This document shows, piece after piece, positions 1 to 7,593 of a DNA stretch of 64,000 bases. The stretch comes from Polyangiaceae bacterium. GTDB taxonomy: Bacteria > Myxococcota_A > Polyangia > Polyangiales > Polyangiaceae. Every line of letters begins with the position of its first letter. Position 1 is the first letter of the stretch. A program made the translations under genes and the position numbers. Below the pieces are notes generated by a model. The model was not told where the DNA came from. It worked only from the letters and a program-made list of their open reading frames with translations, and ran no database searches. Where the stretch lies: positions 76,032-140,031 of the forward strand of contig JADJXL010000010.1 of the NCBI GenBank assembly GCA_016715885.1, in the 5' to 3' direction.

Positions 1-886
1 CGCCGGCGCGCATGAAATGGAGTCGAGCGCCTTCGATGACCGCGCACGCCAGAAGAAGCGCATCCCCTTCGGGCCGAATGACGCTTCTGAGCCAAGGCTC
101 ACCGTCAATCATGAGTCCCAAAGGATTGACGTGAAAATGCTCGAACGCCAGCTCGGACACTGGAATGCCGAGCACCTTCGCATAATACGGCGCGGCCGGC
201 TCACCATCGAGCGCCAGAATCAACCGTCGCGCCGCATCGATTTTCGTCACCGTGACGACGCGCTCGGTTGCATCGAAATGACATGTCTTCATGACCGTGA
301 ACGGAACCAGCATTTCCGCGCAAACCAGCGCCGTGCCGTCTCGTTCGAGCTTCCCGTCGACGAACGTCCACGTACCGGAAAAGGTAATGTCGTCCCCTGC
401 CGATCCTCCGACGAAAGGCAAAAATGGGGCGACGTTCCCCAGCGCTTCATTGATTCGCTCTTCACGCCCGCGTGCGCCTTCGAGCAGCGCAAGTCCCGCG
501 AATCGTTCCGGCGGAAGCTCGTTCAATCCGCGCCCGAGCTTGGCACTCATCCGCGCGGCCGCATCACGAATGCCCGCATCGACATCGCCTCCGACGAGCG
601 CCATTTCCGCAGCGCACGCGCCAATGCGGTCAGGCCCAATGGCGACCGCTACCGCGCCCCCCTTACCATAACCTCCATCCGAAAACTCACCATTCGACGA
701 ACATCCAATGACACTCGCTCCCGGAAAGCGCTTTCGCAATGCTTCACCAATCGCCGCCCCATCCTGTTTGATACCGGCGAAAAAGACGACGAGCCGCGCA
801 GAAGCTCCCGATAAACCGGCAACCAGCTCATTCGCCGCATCGAATGAATTCAGCTCCGTCGTTCGTGCGGAATGTATGCCGGTCAT
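1..886 (-). CDS. FIST-domain sensory protein, C-terminus cut by window edge
   Basis: Reading from an ATG at 886 leftwards the frame stays open to the window edge, giving about 295 residues. The N-terminal part resembles FIST_N (an A-x-L-V-V-F-F-A strand, then I-G-C-S-S-N-G-E-F). The visible C-terminal part carries FIST_C features: a V-N-P-L-G segment, I-D-G-E-P, and an S-V-I-R-P-E-G-D-A strand. FIST domains are putative ligand-binding sensory modules, often placed next to PAS or two-component genes. The start overlaps the stop of the upstream small gene by ATGA, so the two are probably translationally coupled. The divergent neighbour is a PAS-STAS regulator, which fits a small signalling cluster. 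The ligand is unknown. Confidence 0.82.
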   Translation of the reverse strand, partial: MTGIHSARTTELNSFDAANELVAGLSGASARLVVFFAGIKQDGAAIGEALRKRFPGASVIGCSSNGEFSDGGYGKGGAVAVAIGPDRIGACAAEMALVGGDVDAGIRDAAARMSAKLGRGLNELPPERFAGLALLEGARGREERINEALGNVAPFLPFVGGSAGDDITFSGTWTFVDGKLERDGTALVCAEMLVPFTVMKTCHFDATERVVTVTKIDAARRLILALDGEPAAPYYAKVLGIPVSELAFEHFHVNPLGLMIDGEPWLRSVIRPEGDALLLACAVIEGARLHFMRAG

Positions 887-1110
887 GTCGTCGCCTCCAC
901 GCGGATGTTCATGCGCTTCAGCGCATCAAGGACTTTTTGCAAAAGAGCCGGATCACGATTTTGTTCCGGTAAGATGTCATTCAAATTCACACCGAGCTGA
1001 ATGATGAGTCGAGTGTTCAGGTGGCCGAAGATCACCGGTGACGGTATGCGTGCTCGCAAAGACGCATGCAGTTCTTCGAGACTACGAATGATTGGTATGT
1101 GACTCGACAT
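883..1110 (-). CDS. Small conserved-looking protein coupled to the FIST gene
   Basis: A 75-residue protein starting at the ATG at 1110, chosen because a GGGAGGGAGGAG ribosome-binding stretch lies just upstream. A GTG at 1128 would add six residues, but it sits inside that stretch. It is mostly helical-looking with a central hydrophobic segment (L-I-I-Q-L-G-V-N-L) and no signal peptide. The stop overlaps the FIST start at 886 (ATGA), so it is the first gene of a two-gene unit. I do not recognise the family. Its placement suggests an accessory or partner of the FIST sensor, which is inference only. Confidence 0.6.
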   Translation of the reverse strand: MSSHIPIIRSLEELHASLRARIPSPVIFGHLNTRLIIQLGVNLNDILPEQNRDPALLQKVLDALKRMNIRVEATT

Positions 1111-1275
1111 GCCGCTCCTCCCTCCCACACCGAACGCTCCGAGCGCACCAGATTACCCGAAACCGAGCGGATTTCCAGAAAAAAGTGTGGAGCTTGCCGA
1201 GCGACGGCTTTGATGCGCAGCGCTTCGAAAATGCGGCGCATCCGTGGCAGGTGTCGTGGTAATCTGAGCCGGATC

Positions 1276-2184
1276 ATGTTGGAAACGGATATTCCCCAAG
1301 GGGTCGATGATCTTCGTGAAGCGGAAACGTTGCGGCAAGAGCTCGACGCCGCCACGAAACGCATTCGCGATCTCGAGGTCGCGGTGTCCCGGGCCGACGA
1401 GCGTTTTAATGCGTTCACGTCGACGCTGCCAGGGATTTCGTGGGAAACCTGGGGCCGACCCGATGAAGTTGCCGCGAGCTACGTGAGCCCGTCGGTCGAG
1501 GCGATCACGGGCTACGGTATGGAACGATGGCAAAGTCAAGCCGGATTTTGGCTGGAGCTCGTGCACCCCGACGACAAGGAAAAAGCCAAACGAGAAATTC
1601 AAGCCCTGGCGGCTGGAAATTCCACTGAAGGCGTCCAAGAATACCGCTGGATATTGGCGAATGGCGAAGTCATTTGGATGCACGTGCGATTTACGATTCT
1701 ACGCGACGAATCCAATGAGCCCGTCGTCTGGCAAGCGTTCTCACTGGACGTCACGGCGCAAAAAATGGCCGAAATCGAACGCGACAAGCTCCTCGGTAGC
1801 CAAGCGTTGCTACTCGCACAATTGTCCACGCCGCTCATTCCCATTACGGACGACATCGTCGTCATGCCGCTCATCGGCCCCATCGATCAGGCGCGTGCCA
1901 ATCAGGTGCTGGAAGTGCTTCTCCGCGGGCTTGCCTCGCAACGGGCGCGATTTGCCATCGTCGACGTCACCGGCGTCCCGGCCATCGACGAAGACGTGGT
2001 GCACGCATTGACGCGCGTGACGAATGCATCGCGCCTGCTCGGGGTCGACGTGCTGCTCACGGGCATTCGTGCCGAGGTTGCGCAGGCGTTTTGCAAACAT
2101 GGCGACGACCTTGCCGGCATGAGCACTTGCGCGAACTTGAAACATGGGATTGCGCAGGCCATGCGTCGAGGCAGGAGGCGGTAG
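1276..2184 (+). CDS. PAS-STAS regulator (RsbR-like)
   Basis: A 302-residue protein. An N-terminal coiled segment (about 10-45) leads into a PAS domain (about 50-160), with the typical strand S-W-E-T-W-G, a helix around S-V-E-A-I-T-G-Y and a C-terminal D-V-T-A-Q-K-M-A-E linker. A STAS domain follows (about 185-295), with the P-L-I-G-P-I-D start and a D-V-T-G-V-P-A-I-D-E loop, where RsbR/RsbS-type proteins carry a phosphorylatable Thr/Ser. Such proteins relay a ligand or redox signal into partner-switching or stressosome-like pathways. I chose the ATG at 1276 because the upstream in-frame stretch is arginine-rich, non-protein-like sequence over the divergent promoter region. The ribosome site is weak. 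It is divergent from the FIST gene pair. Confidence 0.82.
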   Translation: MLETDIPQGVDDLREAETLRQELDAATKRIRDLEVAVSRADERFNAFTSTLPGISWETWGRPDEVAASYVSPSVEAITGYGMERWQSQAGFWLELVHPDDKEKAKREIQALAAGNSTEGVQEYRWILANGEVIWMHVRFTILRDESNEPVVWQAFSLDVTAQKMAEIERDKLLGSQALLLAQLSTPLIPITDDIVVMPLIGPIDQARANQVLEVLLRGLASQRARFAIVDVTGVPAIDEDVVHALTRVTNASRLLGVDVLLTGIRAEVAQAFCKHGDDLAGMSTCANLKHGIAQAMRRGRRR

Positions 2185-2230
2185 TCGCCTGCCCTCGGCG
2201 TTCACTGCTCAGCCGTGGGTGCATTCCTGA

Positions 2231-2389
2231 AACAAGACCAACCGGCAAGACTGGCACGTCTGCGAGCTATCGCAGCTCGGCGTGAGCTCTCGCGCCTACA
2301 CGCCCGGTCCCTATGCGAATGCCGAGGGCCTCGTCTGGCAGTTCGATCAAGAATACTTGCGGGCGATGGGCATACGTAACGACGGATGA
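2231..2389 (+). pseudogene. C-terminal remnant of a Rieske-type ring-hydroxylating oxygenase alpha subunit
   Basis: One frame, preceded directly by a TGA at 2228-2230 and without a start codon, encodes about 52 residues ending at TGA 2387-2389. It reads N-R-Q-D-W-H-V-C-E-L-S-Q-L-G-V, then S-R-A-Y-T-P-G-P-Y and E-G-L-V-W-Q-F-D-Q-E-Y-L. This matches the conserved tail of Rieske oxygenase large subunits (DW...CE..Q.G..SRAY.PG...E). Neither the Rieske centre nor the mononuclear iron site is present upstream, where the PAS-STAS gene ends at 2184. It looks like a gene fragment left by deletion or rearrangement. Confidence 0.6.
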
Positions 2390-2484
2390 GCCGCGGGATC
2401 CCCCCGCCCTCCTTTTTTTTTCACCATCGAGGGCTCGTGGGGCTGACGCCCCGGGCGTAAGGCCCCAAGGCAATACGCAGCAAC

Positions 2485-3303
2485 ATGGGCTCGCGACAAC
2501 AGATGGCGGCGCTTGCCGCGTTTGTATTCGTTTTTCTGGCGGCCTCGGCAGCCAGGAGTGCCGAGCCTGTCGCGACGCGAGCGGGAGCTCGGGTTGCTCC
2601 GGGAAAACCGAAGGGCCCCACGCCCATGGTCAAGCGCGGGCTCATTTTGCCTGCGGAGATGGTCGACGTGTATTTGATTCCCTCCATCGAATACCCTGGC
2701 GGCGACCAGGATCGCCGCGTGGCCGCGACGGTGGGCACGCTTTGGGGCATCGTTCCCGAGGTACATGTCGATTTTCAAATCACGCCGTTTTACATGAATG
2801 CGCATTCCGTTCCAGGGACGGGCCGCTTTGCCATCACCGGTCGATTCGTGAAAACGCCGCCCATCGATGTCGGCGCTGGCGTCATTGCTTGGTTCGACAC
2901 CCAATCGCCCAACGTCATCAGCTACATTCAGCCGATGTTTCCTGTTATTCTTCGACCGAGTGACCAATTCCGATTGGATGTTGCCATGCAGGTGCCGTTG
3001 TATACCGACAACGATCCTCATTTTGGCTTCCGCGTCCCCGTCAGCGTTTATACGCAAATCACGGATCGCATTCATATTGGATCGACGACCACGCTTGCCA
3101 TCGGTGATCTGCGCGATCCTGTGGCGACGGCATCCATTCCGATCGGCCTCACGGGTGGTTACAGTGCCGGCCCGGAGCTTGGGTTTGCCGCGTTTACGCC
3201 GTACATTACGTGGACGAACTTTTACACGCCTGCCAGCGGCGCGGTGAACACGCAAGCGTTCGTGGCGGGCGTCATTGCGGATATTGCGACGCGGTTGCCG
3301 TAG
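2485..3303 (+). CDS. Secreted or outer-membrane protein, beta-rich, unknown function
   Basis: A 272-residue protein with an N-terminal signal peptide (hydrophobic core A-A-L-A-A-F-V-F-V-F-L, cleavage expected near A-A-R-S-A-E). The mature part is rich in alternating hydrophobic/aromatic strands such as V-H-V-D-F-Q-I-T-P-F and F-R-L-D-V-A-M-Q-V-P-L. It ends with a strand-like segment, as many transmembrane beta-barrel or porin-like proteins do. The start at 2485 or 2503 cannot be separated; both keep the signal peptide. No catalytic motif is visible. It stands alone and is convergent with the next minus-strand gene. I do not recognise a named family, so function is unassigned. Confidence 0.75.
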   Translation: MGSRQQMAALAAFVFVFLAASAARSAEPVATRAGARVAPGKPKGPTPMVKRGLILPAEMVDVYLIPSIEYPGGDQDRRVAATVGTLWGIVPEVHVDFQITPFYMNAHSVPGTGRFAITGRFVKTPPIDVGAGVIAWFDTQSPNVISYIQPMFPVILRPSDQFRLDVAMQVPLYTDNDPHFGFRVPVSVYTQITDRIHIGSTTTLAIGDLRDPVATASIPIGLTGGYSAGPELGFAAFTPYITWTNFYTPASGAVNTQAFVAGVIADIATRLP

Positions 3304-3335
3304 GCATGAAACAAATCAACTTCTGACCCAGAATG

Positions 3336-4433
3336 CTAATCCTCGTCCGGAACGCCAATCCAATCCAACTTCTCTGCGCGTACGAATTGTTTTCCGGTCA
3401 ATGGTCGGAACAACGTCCCACGCACATGTGCTTGTACCCCCGCGCGCGCCATATTTCCAAGATCCTCCGCACGAACATAACAGTGCAGGCGTTCCTTCTG
3501 GCCAAGAATGACAAGGCCGCGATCAAGATCTACGCCGCGCGTTTCATCTTGTCGGTCAAAAGGTTCTGATGCTGCCACCGAGCCGATCACCTCCATGATG
3601 CGCTTTTCGTGCTCAGGGTGGAACTCGACCGGTCGTGCACGACCGATGAATTTGCCACCAATTGCAACTTGGCTTATCCCTGCTTGCGGGAGTATTCGGA
3701 GCGATTGGACTGCAACGCGCGTACGCTGTTCGACGTCATCCACCGGCAGATCAGACACGTTGGAACCAGACCCAGCCCACTCACCCATGGTAATCAAATT
3801 GGCTAGCGCATCATGTACCTGCTCCTGCGCTAACAAGTCTTGCTGCCCGGGCCCGGCGCCAAGCAATAGAAGTGCTGTGGCAGCGTGGCCATTGGGATGA
3901 GTCATGCGTACATCATTCAATGAAAAATCAGTTGCTGCTTCGACACCTTTCGTGGGACGCCCAATCGCCTTGTCCCGTGGCCTTGCCACAGCCCGTGCCG
4001 CCCGTCGAAACTCCTCATAATAACCAGTCACAGCCGACGCTGTTGGGACTACTCGTGGCTTGAAGGTAAGTTGAATTGCGATATGGTGGTGCTGATACGG
4101 GTTTTCCTCCAACATTTGCGGAACGAATGCATCCCGGAATTTGCGCAACTCGGCAGCCAAATTGAGTCCAAGACGATCTGATTCTACAATTTGACAGAGT
4201 GGGCGATGTGGCTTTGTTGGGTATGTTTTCGCGAGATACGCTGCGTAAGTATCGAGAATACGACTAGGATTGTCTAATTCTTGTGCAGGTCGCATTGCGA
4301 GAGCACGCATCTCGAACAATAGTAGCAATTGCATTTCGACAGCTTCATCTCCACCCCACATTCGAGGTGCCGAGAGCATATCTTCAATGCGCTGGTCGAC
4401 CCAGTGAACGATGGTATGATGAAGGGATTTCAT
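3336..4433 (-). CDS. Hypothetical protein, second gene of an AT-richer island
   Basis: A 365-residue soluble protein of unknown family. The N-terminal half is helical (H-W-V-D-Q-R-I-E-D-M-L; Q-L-L-L-L-F-E-M-R-A-L-A-M-R). A central A-T-A-L-L-L-L-G-A-G-P-G segment follows, and the C-terminal about 60 residues look like a small beta barrel (L-V-I-L-G-Q-K-E-R-L-H-C-Y-V, then V-R-G-T-L-F-R-P-L-T-G). Its ATG at 4433 overlaps the stop of the upstream gene (ATGA), so the pair is co-translated. Base composition is clearly less GC-rich than its neighbours, suggesting transfer. It might be a partner (regulator or immunity-like) of the papain-like upstream protein, which is inference. Confidence 0.7.
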   Translation of the reverse strand: MKSLHHTIVHWVDQRIEDMLSAPRMWGGDEAVEMQLLLLFEMRALAMRPAQELDNPSRILDTYAAYLAKTYPTKPHRPLCQIVESDRLGLNLAAELRKFRDAFVPQMLEENPYQHHHIAIQLTFKPRVVPTASAVTGYYEEFRRAARAVARPRDKAIGRPTKGVEAATDFSLNDVRMTHPNGHAATALLLLGAGPGQQDLLAQEQVHDALANLITMGEWAGSGSNVSDLPVDDVEQRTRVAVQSLRILPQAGISQVAIGGKFIGRARPVEFHPEHEKRIMEVIGSVAASEPFDRQDETRGVDLDRGLVILGQKERLHCYVRAEDLGNMARAGVQAHVRGTLFRPLTGKQFVRAEKLDWIGVPDED

Positions 4434-4909
4434 GACACATCGTCCTCGATTCCAACATCAATCGTCTCCACATCGACCATTTCTACGGTCAGCATTTGAT
4501 GGAAATGCCAATATCTTTCGAGGTACTCTTTCGCATGATAGCCATCTGCACCGGTTACGGCATCGACGTTGTGGTCATGTGTAGCCACCAGTGTATGGCT
4601 GTGCCAATACGGCACGTTTGGCTCTATCGGCACAAGATATCTCGCGCCCCTTTGTGGTCTGAGTTGTACCCCGTAGGTGTCCGGATCTCCAGGTTTTGCG
4701 ATCTTGTAAATCACTCGAGCAAGCGCTGCGCATCGTCCGCTCTCGATCGGATGCTTTGCAATACCCTGCTCCACGTCATTCCGTTCGTCTTTTGTCCACG
4801 GGATCGCCACGCGACAGATGATACTACAAGTCGGTTCGAGTTGGAACAAAAAGTGCGCCCGGCAAAACTCTTCACGGTTAGGTCCGCAAGCGCGTGCTTG
4901 ACGAGCCAT
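4430..4909 (-). CDS. Small protein with a papain-like Cys/His pattern
   Basis: Up to 159 residues; the true start may be internal, because the first 35 residues look less protein-like and no clear ribosome site is seen. The core shows S-G-R-C-A-A-L-A-R-V-I at the N-terminal end of a helix. Further on comes H-S-H-T-L-V-A-T-H-D-H-N-V-D-A-V-T-G, i.e. Cys on a helix, then His on a strand, then an Asp before a T-G turn. This is the layout of papain-like cysteine peptidase, transglutaminase-like and Tox-PL folds. Residue order is what I see; the fold assignment is inference. It is coupled to the 365-residue gene downstream and shares its lower GC content. Confidence 0.55.
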   Translation of the reverse strand: MARQARACGPNREEFCRAHFLFQLEPTCSIICRVAIPWTKDERNDVEQGIAKHPIESGRCAALARVIYKIAKPGDPDTYGVQLRPQRGARYLVPIEPNVPYWHSHTLVATHDHNVDAVTGADGYHAKEYLERYWHFHQMLTVEMVDVETIDVGIEDDVS

Positions 4910-4925
4910 GCACCGTCCATAGATC

Positions 4926-5140
4926 GCTCCGACCCGACCCTCGGTGCCGCTTCCGACCTCCGCGCACCGCTCCGACCCGACCCGCGGTGTCGCTTCCGAC
5001 CTCCGCGCACCGCTCCGACCCGACCCGCGGTGTCACCTCCGGATCCCGCGCACCGCTCCGACCCGACCCGCGGTGTCGCTTCCGACCTGCGCCAACTGAT
5101 CCGATCCGACCCTCGGTGTCGCTTCCAGGTTCCGCGCGCG
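4926..5140 (+). repeat. Tandem array of five 43-bp units (array 1)
   Basis: Units begin at 4926, 4969, 5012, 5055 and 5098, each exactly 43 bp apart and starting with GCTCCGACCCGACC or a close variant (the last GATCCGATCCGACC). Units 2-4 are the most alike; units 1 and 5 are more diverged. Across the central unit boundaries lies an inverted repeat CACCGC...GCGGTG with a 13-nt spacer. As 43 is not a multiple of three, the array is open in several frames and produces spurious reading frames. It fills the gap between the minus-strand pair and the next plus-strand gene. Confidence 0.9.
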
Positions 5141-5261
5141 TTGCGGATCCCAGCGCCGAGTGGCTCTTGCGAGGCGCACGCCTTCGCTAATCGACCTTCG
5201 CGGTTACTTCGGACATCGCGGGAAGCTCGAAAGTAGCCCACGCTGTCCACACGACAAAAGC

Positions 5262-5289
5262 TTGACAGACAACTCGGCACTCCTGTACC
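5262..5289 (+). promoter_or_regulatory. Possible sigma-70-type promoter
   Basis: TTGACA at 5262-5267 is followed after 16 nt by TGTACC at 5284-5289. The -35 is a perfect consensus and the -10 poor. The next ATG is at 5299, so transcription would start only a few bases before the codon and the message would be nearly leaderless. Confidence 0.35.
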
Positions 5290-5298
5290 GTCCCCGAC

Positions 5299-6072
5299 AT
5301 GAGCACTTCCGTACGAGACCTCCAGATTGGTGAGATGATCAGCATTTCTGCGGCATGGGTGGGCCCGCAGAAGGCTACCTTTCTTGCGGTGCCTCAAATT
5401 GCGCCGCTGTACGATCGCGTCGATACGACCCACCAGGCCCTCATCGTCGCACGCGATGGTGCAACGGCCGATGCGACGCTCGGCGAGCTGAATGCGAAGG
5501 CCGAAAAGCTCGATGACCGGCATGACAACCTGAGCCGCGGTCTTCACTATTCATTGCTCGCCGCGAAGTATTTCGAGCTCGGGCGCGATGGCGGCGATGA
5601 AGCGCATGCAGCAGCGATCGATCGGGCGAGCGATGCGCTTTTCCCGATTGGCCTACGGGGCGTGCTGGCAACGTACCAAGCCGAGGCTGGTAATGCGGCG
5701 CAATTGAATTCGCTAGCGACGAACGAATTCGCGTCGGTGCTGAGCAAGGTGCACGTGACGAAAGACATGACGGCGCTCGATGTTGCGCATGCCATTGGCG
5801 CGGTGGGCACGGAGCTTGGGGCGGTCGAGGGGCAACGGGTGGTCGCTGCGGCGGATGCGAAGAAGGACACGATCACGCCGGCGGAAGTGCGGCGCCGGAT
5901 GCGGGATTGGGCGCAAGTGGCGGAAGCGGTGCTGATGAACTTGGAGCTGTCGACGGCGTCGGAGCAAACCATCGAGGCATTGCGGCGGCCGCTTTTGGAT
6001 GTGGTGGCCAAGGCGACAGCGCGGCGGCGCGAGAAGCGAGCGAAGAAGGAAGAGGGGACGGGGGGGACGTGA
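5299..6072 (+). CDS. Hypothetical helical protein
   Basis: A 257-residue, mostly alpha-helical soluble protein. It has a long middle helix region (L-G-E-L-N-A-K-A-E-K-L-D-D-R) and a C-terminal helical block rich in Arg and Lys ending in a basic tail (R-R-R-E-K-R-A-K-K-E-E). No signal peptide, transmembrane segment or catalytic motif is visible, and I do not recognise the family. It lies alone between the 43-bp array and a convergent kinase-like gene. The overall style (helical body, basic tail) resembles the unknown gene at 29786-30460, but I see no clear residue-level similarity. Confidence 0.72.
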   Translation: MSTSVRDLQIGEMISISAAWVGPQKATFLAVPQIAPLYDRVDTTHQALIVARDGATADATLGELNAKAEKLDDRHDNLSRGLHYSLLAAKYFELGRDGGDEAHAAAIDRASDALFPIGLRGVLATYQAEAGNAAQLNSLATNEFASVLSKVHVTKDMTALDVAHAIGAVGTELGAVEGQRVVAAADAKKDTITPAEVRRRMRDWAQVAEAVLMNLELSTASEQTIEALRRPLLDVVAKATARRREKRAKKEEGTGGT

Positions 6073-6176
6073 GCCGTCACGGATTGTTTTGCAACAACTC
6101 GACGACGACTCGGTCATCGAAAACGTACGCGTGATTGCCGTCGCGTTTAGCTGGGTGTGACGGCATTGGCTGCACC

Positions 6177-7088
6177 TCACGCCCCGACCCACCGATGCAA
6201 AGCGTCTCGAGCGAGCGCGAACTTGCGGCGTCCAGCAAGCAAATGCGCAGGGTCGGTCTCGCCAGCCTCGGCACGCACGAGCGCCCACGTGTACCAAACG
6301 AGGCGCGAGAGCTGTTGTGCCCAGAAAAACCGCTCGACAGGCAAAGCTTCCCCAGCACGGAAAAAGTATTTCTGCAATAGGATCCGGTCCTCGTCAGGGC
6401 CGAAATCTGCCTGCACCGATAGGTCCGCAAGATCGTACACCGGGTCCGCAAAACCGCTGTGTTCCCAATCGAGGAGGTACAGCCGCCCACCGACGCGAAA
6501 GAAATTGCCTCGATAAAGGTCCTGATGACAAGGAACTTGCTCGGCGCGAAACGACAGCAGCGCATCGCGGCACACGGCGAAGTGCTCCTGCGCAGCGGCA
6601 AGCTCCGGCGAAAGACGACCGCTCGTATGTACGATGTCCTCGTAGAGCCGTAGCGGGCGAAACGCCGGCGAAAATGGCATCCCGCTCTGGTGAACGCGGC
6701 GCAAAAGCTGGGCAACCTCCGCAACGACCGCCGGATCACGTAGATCCTCCGGCCCGAGCGGCGCTCCGTCGAGCCAACGGGAAACCTTGACGCCCGTGGC
6801 TGGATCCAAAAACAACGTCGGCACGTTCACGCCAAGCTCGGACATCATTCGCGTATTGGCGGCCTCCGCCTCCCGATCGAGAAGGCGCGGAGTCCCCGGC
6901 CGCGGCACTCGAATGACGAATCGCTCGTCATTGACGACCACGCCCCAGCTCTGGTTGGTAACGCCCCCGAGCGGCACTCCCATCGCAGCGCGCACGTCCG
7001 CGGCCGTCAAGAATGGCAGCCCCGCCAGCGCGTGCCGAACCTCGGCAGGCAACGGGCGCATGGCGTCTCCGGCGATCAGCGCTGTCAT
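6177..7088 (-). CDS. Choline/ethanolamine kinase-like phosphotransferase (APH fold)
   Basis: A 303-residue protein from the ATG at 7088. The N-terminal lobe has L-G-G-V-T-N-Q-S-W-G-V-V-V followed by F-V-I-R-V-P, the nucleotide-binding loop and lysine/arginine strand of choline-kinase/LicA-like enzymes. The catalytic loop is P-C-H-Q-D-L-Y-R-G-N-F-F (HxDxxxxN). The metal-binding segment is L-L-D-W-E-H-S-G-F-A-D-P, followed by Y-D-L-A-D-L-S. The family phosphorylates choline, ethanolamine, amino sugars or related small alcohols with ATP; the substrate here is not evident. The start is fixed by an ATGA overlap with the upstream gene's stop at 7085, pointing to coupling. It is convergent with the gene ending at 6072. 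Confidence 0.82.
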   Translation of the reverse strand: MTALIAGDAMRPLPAEVRHALAGLPFLTAADVRAAMGVPLGGVTNQSWGVVVNDERFVIRVPRPGTPRLLDREAEAANTRMMSELGVNVPTLFLDPATGVKVSRWLDGAPLGPEDLRDPAVVAEVAQLLRRVHQSGMPFSPAFRPLRLYEDIVHTSGRLSPELAAAQEHFAVCRDALLSFRAEQVPCHQDLYRGNFFRVGGRLYLLDWEHSGFADPVYDLADLSVQADFGPDEDRILLQKYFFRAGEALPVERFFWAQQLSRLVWYTWALVRAEAGETDPAHLLAGRRKFALARDALHRWVGA

Positions 7089-7471
7089 GTCCAAAACACG
7101 ACGCTGTCGTCGATTGCCCCGAGAAAACGGCTGACCGATATCCGCGGACCGGATTTGCAAAATTGAGTGGCGCCGATCTGCTGCACGCGCACGTAGCCAT
7201 CGTCGGAGCGATGCGAGCCGACCGATTCGACGGTGCGCCAGAAATTGTTTGCGAATACACGTATCGCGTCGGGTTGGACGGCACGGCGTACGACGAGCGC
7301 GACGGCGGGCACTGGGCCACGCCCGGCGCACAGGGCGCGCACGAGGAGCGGATCGGGTTCGTGGAGGGCCTCGATCACGCGGAATGCATCGCCGAGACGG
7401 CGCCCGCCGATGCTGTCGGCGCGTGGTTCAGGTAGGCTTATTGCGGCTGTGGAAAAGCAAGGTTCGAGCAT
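7085..7471 (-). CDS. Hypothetical protein coupled to the kinase-like gene
   Basis: A frame of up to 128 residues whose TGA overlaps the kinase ATG (ATGA). The central and C-terminal parts look protein-like: I-E-A-L-H-E-P-D-P-L-L-V-R-A-L, V-P-A-V-A-L-V-V-R-R and V-F-A-N-N-F-W-R-T-V. The exact start is uncertain, as no ribosome site stands out near 7471 and a later start is possible. No known domain was recognised. The four-base overlap with a clearly real gene is the main evidence. Confidence 0.5.
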   Translation of the reverse strand: MLEPCFSTAAISLPEPRADSIGGRRLGDAFRVIEALHEPDPLLVRALCAGRGPVPAVALVVRRAVQPDAIRVFANNFWRTVESVGSHRSDDGYVRVQQIGATQFCKSGPRISVSRFLGAIDDSVVFWT

Positions 7472-7593
7472 TCGGCCCCATTCACCCGTCCCCCACCGGG
7501 CAATCGGCCGATGCTATCAGCGTGCGAATCGGCTGCATAGTGGGATCCGTGGTGGACGGCGACGATACTCGTGCGTAGTTGCCGTGAGAGGCA

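Noticed and set aside
17..814. Plus-strand frame over the left-edge gene
   Set aside because: The minus strand encodes a recognisable FIST protein; the plus frame is Arg-rich and featureless.
4711..5547. Minus-strand 278-codon frame across the 43-bp array
   Set aside because: Its repetitive Arg/Gly/Ser stretch comes from the tandem array being open in several frames, and it overlaps the real gene at 5299.
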